Below, in pieces: positions 48,749-54,962 of a DNA stretch of 64,000 nucleotides (positions are counted from its first letter, which is position 1; every line of letters starts with the position of its first letter). The notes under the pieces are model-generated. The model had not been told where the DNA came from and searched no databases. It saw only the letters and a program-made list of their open reading frames with translations. The stretch is from positions 2,467,001 through 2,531,000 of the forward strand of contig NZ_CP136336.1 in assembly GCF_032681285.1 (NCBI RefSeq), in the 5' to 3' direction. The DNA comes from Piscinibacter gummiphilus (GTDB taxonomy: Bacteria > Pseudomonadota > Gammaproteobacteria > Burkholderiales > Burkholderiaceae_C). Both the position numbers and the translations under genes were made by a program.

Positions 48749-50185
48749 TCAGGGTGACGCGCTTTGTGCAGCCCTCGCGACCGGCAGCGACACCCGGAAC
48801 TCGCTGCCCATCAAGTGGCCTTCGCTTCGCGCGGTGACGGTGCCTCCATGGGCATGCACCAGGTCGCGCACCACCCACAGGCCCAGCCCCAGCCCGCCGG
48901 AATTCATGCCCACGGCTCGCGGCTCTTGCGTGAAGAGGTCGAAGATGTGCGGCAGCGCGTCCGCCGAGATGCCCAGTCCGGTGTCGCTCACCGCGACTTT
49001 CACCGCATCCGGCTCCACCACCACCGCCAGCGCGATGTGGCCCTCGGCGGGCGTGTAGCGAGACGCGTTGTCCAGGAGGTTGCCGAACACCTGCGTGAGG
49101 CGCACCGCGTCGCCTCTGACCTCGGGAACGCGCTCGGGAATGTCGATCTGCAGATGTTGTCGCCGCGATTCGATGGCCGGTCGGCAGGCTTCCACCGAGC
49201 TCGCAAAGACGCCGTGCATGTCGACGACCGCGTGCTCCAGGCGAAACTTGCCCGTGCTTCCGCGGGCCACCTGCAACAAGTCACCGATCAGCCGGTCCAT
49301 GCGGGCGACTTGCCGAGCGATCACGGCACCGAGCTTTTGCTGGCGCGCCTGGTCGTCTGACGTGCGCGCCAGCAGTTCGGCTGCATTGCGCAGCGGAGCC
49401 AGCGGGCCGCGCAATTCGTGCACCACCGCCGCGAGGAAGTTCATGTCCTGTTCCGGTGGCAGCGCAGGGCTGGCATCGCCGAGGGCCGCCTGGCCCCCGG
49501 CGGCCCCAGGCTCGGAGTGCCGGCGAGGCTCCTGTCGCGCCCCGGCGGGGCGGAAGAACGCCAGCCTCCCGCGCCCCTGCTGCTTGGCCGCGTACATCGC
49601 CTCATCGGCCCGGGCGATGAGCGCCGGGGCATCGGATCCGTCTTGCGGGAACAGGCTGATGCCGATGCTGGCCGACATCTCCAGCGCATTGCCCTCGGCT
49701 ACAAGGGGCTCGGCCAGCGCGGCCAGCACCTTGCCGGCGATGGCGGCGGCGTCGGCCTGACGGGCTGCGTCCGACAGCAGGATCACGAATTCATCTCCGC
49801 CGTAGCGGCTCACGGTGTCGGTGTCTCGCACGGCCGATTCGAGACGCCGCGCCACCTGGCACAAGACCTCGTCGCCCGTCGCGTGGCCCCGCGTGTCGTT
49901 GATGTGCTTGAAGTGGTCCAGGTCCACGAAGAGCACTGCAAAGCCCGTCTCGTGTCGGTGGGCATGCGAGATGGCATGCTGCAGCCGGTCGATCAGCAGA
50001 GTGCGGTTCGGGGTGCCGGTGAGTTCGTCGCGTTGCGAGCAGCGCGCGAGTTCGTCGAGTGACTGCCGCGCCGATTCGGCTGCGTCGCGGGCCGTGAGTG
50101 CGGCCAGCACGAGTTGCTCGTTGGCTTGCACCACGAGCCCCATGTGCTGTGCGTCGACAGCTTGCTGCCCCGCGACCCTCTTCAT
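48749..50185 (-). CDS. GGDEF diguanylate cyclase-histidine kinase fusion
   Basis: A 478-residue soluble protein of unusual order. A short N-terminal helix precedes a GGDEF domain (about 50-212) with DELTGTPNR, metal aspartate in FVDLDHFK, intact GGDEF at 129-133 and an RxxD inhibitory site (120-123) five residues before it. A linker leads to a HisKA domain with phospho-accepting H256 (VVHELRGPLAPLRNA) and a HATPase with N372 (NLLDNASRYTP), DTGLGI (401-406) and GLGLGL (431-436). Both activities look catalytically competent. The ATG overlaps the KaiC-like stop (ATGA at 50182-50185), so they are coupled. Confidence 0.85.
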   Translation of the reverse strand: MKRVAGQQAVDAQHMGLVVQANEQLVLAALTARDAAESARQSLDELARCSQRDELTGTPNRTLLIDRLQHAISHAHRHETGFAVLFVDLDHFKHINDTRGHATGDEVLCQVARRLESAVRDTDTVSRYGGDEFVILLSDAARQADAAAIAGKVLAALAEPLVAEGNALEMSASIGISLFPQDGSDAPALIARADEAMYAAKQQGRGRLAFFRPAGARQEPRRHSEPGAAGGQAALGDASPALPPEQDMNFLAAVVHELRGPLAPLRNAAELLARTSDDQARQQKLGAVIARQVARMDRLIGDLLQVARGSTGKFRLEHAVVDMHGVFASSVEACRPAIESRRQHLQIDIPERVPEVRGDAVRLTQVFGNLLDNASRYTPAEGHIALAVVVEPDAVKVAVSDTGLGISADALPHIFDLFTQEPRAVGMNSGGLGLGLWVVRDLVHAHGGTVTARSEGHLMGSEFRVSLPVARAAQSASP

Positions 50186-51687
50186 GCGACAGGTGCTACC
50201 CATGGCGATTCCTCTGAGTCAGGTGCCCGGTGCGGACGACGCCGCGTAGGCTGGCCGCTCAGCAAGCCTTCGTGGTCGGGCAGCATCTCGCCGAGGTGGA
50301 TGCCGTCGTCGTCGATGCTGAACAGGCGCAGCTGATCGGAATGTGCACTCACGCGCACCTTGACGACGGCCATCACCCGCTTCAGGTGGCTGTCGATCTC
50401 GACGTAGCGCTGCACGACGATGGCGTCGGTGAGGAACGCCGTGCCGTAGGGGCTGAAGCGAAGGTCGCTGTAGCGGTCTTCGAGCTCGGAGGTCATCAGC
50501 ACCGACACCCCGGTGCTCGCAAGCGCCGCCACCAGGCGAGACAGCGCCTCTCGGAATTCGCCGCGAAAGGTCGGCGCGAGGGCCAGCTCGAAGCCGGAGA
50601 GCGAGTCGATGACCACACGGGTGGCCCGCCGGCGCGCGATCTCGGCCAGCAGCAGCTGAGCGATCTCATCGACCGACAGGGCCGGCGCGCTCGTGTCGAC
50701 CACGGTCACCGCCCCCTGTTCGATGAGGTCGCCCATCTCGTGGCCGCGCAGGCGGTCGGGTTGCTGCTCGAACACCGCGAGCACTCCGGCCTCTCCTGCG
50801 CGGGCGCCTTCGGCGAGGAAGGCCGACGCCAGGATGCTCTTGCCCGATCCCGATGGCCCGGCCACCAGCAGTGAGTAGCCGCGCGGCAGGCCGCCGCCCA
50901 TCATCGCGTCGAGCCCAGGCACGCCCATGTGCAGACGGTGCTCGGTCGGCCGCGGCGGTCTGTCCGACCCGGCATTGCGCACGATGACGGGTGGGGCAAA
51001 CACGTGCAGGCCTCCTGCACCGATGCGAAACGTGTGCAGGCCCGGCAGGGTGGCCTGGCCGCGCATCTTGGTAATCTCCAGTTTGCGGACCATCGCGTTG
51101 TGCTGCACGCTCTGGCGCAGCCAGATGAGGCCGTCGGCCACCGTGAGGATGGGGTTCATGGCGGCGTCGTTCATGTCGTCGTCGACGAGGAAGGTGGTGG
51201 CCTGCCAACTGGTCATCAACACGCCGAGCTTCTGGACGAACCGTTGCAGGCTCAAGCCCGAGCGGTCTTCGCGCTGGCTGGCCAGGGCGACGGAGCGGAA
51301 CGAGTCGACGAACACCAGCGCCGGCTGGTGGGCTTCCACCTCGGCGACGATGCGGTCGAGCACCTGGGCTGGGTCGCCCGCAGCGGTCTCGTCGGCGAGG
51401 TTGCAGAACCGGATTGCGCGATTGAGCCGGTCGAGGTCGAAGAAGTCGTACTGCTGCTGGTAGCGCAGCATCTTGATCGGCGGCTCGCCCACGAGGGTGA
51501 AATAGACGGCCGGCCGCTCGGCGCTGGCCTGCGCAAACATGATCTGGTGAGCGAGCGTGGTCTTGCCGCAACCCGGCGCGCCGGCGATGACGTTGAACGA
51601 AAACTCCGGAAGGCCGCCACCGAGCACTTCGTCGAGCCCGGGCACGCCGGTGGCGAGGCGGCGGATCGTGGCGGTGCCGACGGTCAT
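50182..51687 (-). CDS. KaiC-like double-RecA-domain ATPase
   Basis: A 501-residue protein with two KaiC domains. Walker A motifs are GAPGCGKT (36-43) and GPSGSGKS (277-284); Walker B-like strands are ALVFVDSF and RVVIDSL. Each domain keeps one of the paired catalytic glutamates (E68; E307-Q308). In the C-terminal domain the segment matching cyanobacterial phospho-sites S431/T432 reads AFLTDAI (417-423), so both phosphoacceptors are replaced by Ala and Phe. No kaiA or kaiB gene is nearby. It starts overlapping the upstream unknown gene and ends overlapping the GGDEF-kinase gene: a three-gene coupled operon. Confidence 0.88.
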   Translation of the reverse strand: MTVGTATIRRLATGVPGLDEVLGGGLPEFSFNVIAGAPGCGKTTLAHQIMFAQASAERPAVYFTLVGEPPIKMLRYQQQYDFFDLDRLNRAIRFCNLADETAAGDPAQVLDRIVAEVEAHQPALVFVDSFRSVALASQREDRSGLSLQRFVQKLGVLMTSWQATTFLVDDDMNDAAMNPILTVADGLIWLRQSVQHNAMVRKLEITKMRGQATLPGLHTFRIGAGGLHVFAPPVIVRNAGSDRPPRPTEHRLHMGVPGLDAMMGGGLPRGYSLLVAGPSGSGKSILASAFLAEGARAGEAGVLAVFEQQPDRLRGHEMGDLIEQGAVTVVDTSAPALSVDEIAQLLLAEIARRRATRVVIDSLSGFELALAPTFRGEFREALSRLVAALASTGVSVLMTSELEDRYSDLRFSPYGTAFLTDAIVVQRYVEIDSHLKRVMAVVKVRVSAHSDQLRLFSIDDDGIHLGEMLPDHEGLLSGQPTRRRPHRAPDSEESPWVAPVA

Positions 51688-52079
51688 CGCTCGAGCCCTG
51701 CCGAGCTGCGCAGCGCCTGCCGCAGGAGCGGCTTGCCGATGAGCCAGACCAGCAGCCCGTGGAAGCGCTTCATCAGCGCACCTTGCGCAAGCGCTGCCTG
51801 CCGACCCCTGCAGTGCCCCAGGGCGCCGTGGAGGGCGGCGAAGTCATCCGTTCCGCAGACGCCCGCGTGCGCATCGGCCAGCCAGGGGGCCTCTGGGGCT
51901 TGCTGCGTCACGCAGTGCCGATACAGGGTTGCAAACCCGAGCCGGCCGATGACGGGTGACAGCGCGGCATCGTGGCGCCGCCAGGTGAGCACGGCCACAT
52001 CCGCGAGACGCCGGGCGTTTTCGCCAACGGCGGGCGGGCGCTCGAACGCGGCGACGTGATCGGTCGGCATGCATGTCAT
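51684..52079 (-). CDS. Hypothetical protein, first gene of the KaiC-like operon
   Basis: A 131-residue protein I do not recognise. It is predicted largely helical, with basic residues near the C-terminus (LMKRFHGLLVWLIGKPLLRQALRSS) that may form an amphipathic helix, and three cysteines. It is not KaiB: no thioredoxin-like strand order is visible. ATG 52079 follows AGGAG with correct spacing, and the stop overlaps the KaiC-like ATG (ATGA). Coupling implies a role with the KaiC-like ATPase, perhaps as an adaptor; this is inference. Confidence 0.7.
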   Translation of the reverse strand: MTCMPTDHVAAFERPPAVGENARRLADVAVLTWRRHDAALSPVIGRLGFATLYRHCVTQQAPEAPWLADAHAGVCGTDDFAALHGALGHCRGRQAALAQGALMKRFHGLLVWLIGKPLLRQALRSSAGLER

Positions 52080-52133
52080 GGGGGGCTCCTGTGGTCGATG
52101 CGTTCGAGCCTAGCGAAACGGCAGGTTTCATCG

Positions 52134-52147
52134 GTGCGCCAGCGCAC
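52134..52147. promoter_or_regulatory. Candidate Crp/Fnr-type operator between KaiC operon and DUF1488 gene
   Basis: GTGCG-CCAG-CGCAC is a perfect 5-4-5 palindrome in its arms. To the right, CACACT (52170-52175) lies 22 bp away. To the left on the minus strand, TAGGCT (52107-52112) lies 21 bp away. Either or both divergent units could be controlled from it. Confidence 0.55.
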
Positions 52148-52180
52148 GGAGCGAAGGCCCCCGGACCGCCACACTGCGGC

Positions 52181-52465
52181 ATGCCTGAGACCTCCACCAT
52201 GAGCCGCGACGCCTTCTTCCACGAAGAATCGCGCGCGGTGCGCTTCTACGTGTCCATCGAAGGCGAGTTCGTCGGCGCCAGCATCGGACAGCTGACCTTG
52301 CACTACTGCTTTCGCCCGAACGGGCGCGAAGAGGATCCGATCGAGACCTTCAGGGCACATGCCGATGAGATCGAGGCCGCCGTGCGGCGGCGCGTCGAGA
52401 ACGGTGCTTACAAGCCGGTGCTCCTGCGCGAGAGCGATCTGCGGCATGCAAAGGGCCCTGACTAA
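52181..52465 (+). CDS. DUF1488-family protein
   Basis: A 94-residue (or 88-residue from ATG 52199) small protein. RDAFFHEESRAVRFYVSIEGEFVGASIG at the start, then LTLHYCFRP, and a helix ETFRAHADEIEAAVRRRVENG match the DUF1488 pattern of small soluble proteins of unknown function. Neither start has a strong ribosome-binding site. It is divergent from the KaiC-like operon and is flanked on both sides by copies of the same palindrome. Confidence 0.7.
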   Translation: MPETSTMSRDAFFHEESRAVRFYVSIEGEFVGASIGQLTLHYCFRPNGREEDPIETFRAHADEIEAAVRRRVENGAYKPVLLRESDLRHAKGPD

Positions 52466-52479
52466 GTGCGCTGGCGCAC
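52466..52479. promoter_or_regulatory. Candidate Crp/Fnr-type operator upstream of the 67-residue gene
   Basis: GTGCG-CTGG-CGCAC is the exact reverse complement of the site at 52134. It begins at the first base after the DUF1488 stop codon. TACAAC (52500-52505) lies 20 bp downstream, putting the palindrome centre near -40 from a start at about 52512, as for class II Crp/Fnr activation. Confidence 0.55.
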
Positions 52480-52566
52480 AGACCGCCGGGCGCACCCGGT
52501 ACAACCTGTGCAAAAGGCCGAGAAAGCGTCACCGTCGTGGCGCGCATGGTCAGAGGTTGAACTGCC

Positions 52567-52770
52567 ATGAGTCTGGACAGCAAGCACACGCAGGACGAAC
52601 GCCAACGCGCGCAGGCCGAAGAGGTCTTCACCGATGAGGGCGGTGCTGCCGCCAGCACGGCCGGGGCACGCCGGCCCGCTGCCAGCGACGTGACGCTGCC
52701 CCAGCCGGCATTGGCGGCGATCCGTCGCTTCCGGCGTGGGCGCTGGACGCTCATGGAAGACCAGCGCTGA
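52567..52770 (+). CDS. Small hypothetical protein, 67 residues
   Basis: Starts MSLDSKHTQDERQRAQAEEVF, hydrophilic and probably disordered, with a basic C-terminal helix AAIRRFRRGRWTLMEDQR. No family is recognised. AGAGG lies about 12 nt before the ATG. A candidate operator and -10 box precede it, which supports a real gene. Confidence 0.5.
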   Translation: MSLDSKHTQDERQRAQAEEVFTDEGGAAASTAGARRPAASDVTLPQPALAAIRRFRRGRWTLMEDQR

Positions 52771-52819
52771 TCGCCGCGCACCGAACCGTGCGGCGCTCGG
52801 GTCCACAAGAGAGACTCCG

Positions 52820-53770
52820 ATGATCCGGCTCGAGCTGTCGATCGAGTTGGAGTACGAGGTGAACGACCCGGCCGGTGCCGACTTCATCTTCAACCTGCAC
52901 GCCGCCCAGACCTCCTGCCAGACCGTCACTGCCGAGCGGTTGGTGCTGAGCCAGCCCGTGGTGCCCGTGGTGGCCACCGACCCCACGACGGCGTCGCGCT
53001 TCATGCGCGTGCATGCCGATACCGGCACCCTGCGCGTCAACTACGACGCGGTGGTCGACATCCATCACCACCTGGCCGAGCCCGACACGCTGGCCGAAGT
53101 GCCCGTCCACCGTCTTCCGCTGGACGTGATGCCCTACGTGTACCCCAGCCGCTACTGCCAGTCCGACCGGCTGCTGCGGCTTGCGGCGGACGAGTTCGGC
53201 GGCTACTGGCACGGCTACAGCCGGGTGCTGGCCATCCAGCATTGGGTGCAGAAGCACGTCACGTTTCGATCGAACTCGAGCGACTTCACCACGTCGGCCG
53301 TCGACACGCTCCTCGAGCGCGTGGGGGTCTGCCGTGATTTCGCCCACTTGATGATTGCGCTGTGCAGGGCTCTCAACATCCCTGCGCGCATCGTCTCCGG
53401 CACCGACTACGGTGCCGATCCTGCGCTCGGCCCGCCCGATTTCCATGCCTACGTGGAGGTTTACCTGGGCGACCGCTGGTACCTCTTCGACCCGTCGGGC
53501 ACGGGCATTCCGATGGGGTTCGTGCGCCTGGGCACGGGGCGCGACGCGGCCGACGTGGCTTTCGCCACGATGTTCGGCAGCGTGACGCCCGCGGCGCCGC
53601 GCATCTCGGAGCGCGCGCTCGACAGCGACGGCGCCGAAGCTCCGCGGCACTGCCGCGAGGCCTTGTCGACGTCGGACCGGACGCTGGCAGAGAGCGACAT
53701 CGGCGCACCGCCGTCCCCGGGACGCGCTGCGCACGGCGATATGTGCCCGATCCGGCAATGGCCCCACTGA
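52820..53770 (+). CDS. Transglutaminase-like family protein
   Basis: A 316-residue cytoplasmic protein. An N-terminal beta-sandwich of about 110 residues precedes the transglutaminase core with the papain-like triad C171 (RVGVCRDFAHL), H209 (DFHAYVEVYL) and D224 (YLFDPSGTG). The last 60 residues are low-complexity. Relatives may act as proteases or cross-linkers; the substrate is unknown. ATG 52820 has AGAGAG upstream. It lies 50 bp after the small gene and could share its transcript. Confidence 0.85.
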   Translation: MIRLELSIELEYEVNDPAGADFIFNLHAAQTSCQTVTAERLVLSQPVVPVVATDPTTASRFMRVHADTGTLRVNYDAVVDIHHHLAEPDTLAEVPVHRLPLDVMPYVYPSRYCQSDRLLRLAADEFGGYWHGYSRVLAIQHWVQKHVTFRSNSSDFTTSAVDTLLERVGVCRDFAHLMIALCRALNIPARIVSGTDYGADPALGPPDFHAYVEVYLGDRWYLFDPSGTGIPMGFVRLGTGRDAADVAFATMFGSVTPAAPRISERALDSDGAEAPRHCREALSTSDRTLAESDIGAPPSPGRAAHGDMCPIRQWPH

Positions 53771-53797
53771 AATCCTCCTGAGAGAAGTCTTGCCGAA

Positions 53798-53817
53798 TAC
53801 TGTATAAAGATACAGTA
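53798..53817. promoter_or_regulatory. LexA (SOS) box overlapping the radical SAM start codon
   Basis: TACTGTAT-AAAG-ATACAGTA is a perfect inverted repeat and has CTGT-N8-ACAG, matching 18 of 20 bases of the E. coli LexA consensus as I recall it. Its last base is the A of ATG 53817. TATAAA (53803-53808) inside it may be the -10, which would start the RNA at or next to the ATG. Confidence 0.8.
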
Positions 53818-54959
53818 TGCAAAAGCCCGATCGCCCTCAGGAACAGACACCGGTCAGGGGCCGCGGCACTGGCTGGGCCATCGTTCACCGCTACGCCCGC
53901 CAATCGGGTGAAAGCTTCGACGATGGTTGGGGCTCGATCGACCAGCTCGCCGAAGAAGAGCACCTGCCGCGTGAGACGCAGATCATCGAAGAGCGGGTGA
54001 AGTCGGTGCTGTCCAGCAACGACTCGCCCGACATCGGCTTCGACCTCTCGGTGAACCCGTATCGCGGTTGTGAGCACGGCTGCATCTATTGCTTCGCACG
54101 GCCGACGCACAGCTACCTCAATCTTTCGCCCGGCCTCGACTTCGAGACGAAGATCATCGCCAAGGTGAATGCCGCCGAGCGCCTGCGCGAAGCCTTCGCA
54201 AGCCGGGCCTACGAGCCTTCGATGATCAACATCGGTGCGGCCACCGATGCCTACCAGCCCATCGAGCGCAAGCTCGGCATCACGCGCTCCATCATCGAGT
54301 TGATGCATGAGTGCCGGCATCCGTTCTCGATGGTCACCAAGTCGTCGGGCATCGAGCGCGACCTCGATCTCGTGGCGCCGATGGCGAAGCAGCGCCTGGT
54401 GGCGATCTACGTGTCGATCACCTCGCTCGACCCGAAGCTCGCGCGGATCCTCGAGCCACGGGCCGCGGCGCCGCATCGGCGGCTGCGGGTGGTGGAGACG
54501 CTTGCCAAGGCGGGCGTGCCGGTGGGTGTGAGCGTGTCGCCGGTCATTCCCTTCATCAACGAGCCAGAGCTCGAGCGCATCCTCGAAGCTGCCGCCGAAG
54601 CGGGTGCGCAGTCGGCCTTCAGCATCGTGTTGCGCCTGCCGTGGGAGGTGAACCCGCTTTTCCAGCAGTGGCTGGAGCAGCACTTTCCCGAGCGGGCGGC
54701 GCGCGTGATGGCGCGCATCCGCGAGATGCGCGGCGGCAAGGACTACGACGCGAACTTTGCCACCCGCATGAACGGCACCGGCGTCTGGGCGCAGCTGCTG
54801 CGCCAGCGCTTCGACAAGGCCTGTGCCCGCCTCGGGCTCAACAAGACGCGGATCGAACTCGACCTGTCGCTGTTCCGCAAGCCGGTTGTCTCGAGGGCGG
54901 GCATGCCAGCATCCAGCAAGCACGCACCGCCGGATGACCGGCAGCGCGAGTTGTTCTGA
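53817..54959 (+). CDS. PA0069-family radical SAM protein
   Basis: A 380-residue radical SAM enzyme related to spore-photoproduct-lyase-like proteins. The cluster motif GCEHGCIYCFARPTHSYL supplies C85, C89 and C92. NDSPDIGFDLSVNPYRG before it and GAATDAYQPIERKLGITR after it are family hallmarks. The N-terminus RGRGTGW resembles the family start, so ATG 53817 seems right although it has no Shine-Dalgarno and sits on a LexA box. The context predicts DNA-damage induction; the reaction is unknown. It converges with the REC-TPR gene, 3 bp apart. Confidence 0.88.
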   Translation: MQKPDRPQEQTPVRGRGTGWAIVHRYARQSGESFDDGWGSIDQLAEEEHLPRETQIIEERVKSVLSSNDSPDIGFDLSVNPYRGCEHGCIYCFARPTHSYLNLSPGLDFETKIIAKVNAAERLREAFASRAYEPSMINIGAATDAYQPIERKLGITRSIIELMHECRHPFSMVTKSSGIERDLDLVAPMAKQRLVAIYVSITSLDPKLARILEPRAAAPHRRLRVVETLAKAGVPVGVSVSPVIPFINEPELERILEAAAEAGAQSAFSIVLRLPWEVNPLFQQWLEQHFPERAARVMARIREMRGGKDYDANFATRMNGTGVWAQLLRQRFDKACARLGLNKTRIELDLSLFRKPVVSRAGMPASSKHAPPDDRQRELF

Positions 54960-54962
54960 CGA

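Noticed and set aside
51684..52079. KaiB candidate next to the KaiC-like gene
   Set aside because: No thioredoxin-like beta-alpha pattern or KaiB motifs; mostly helical.
52775..52795. CGCAC-N6-GTGCG before the transglutaminase-like gene as a fourth operator
   Set aside because: The half-sites face outward and the spacing differs, so it does not match the palindrome; likely chance.
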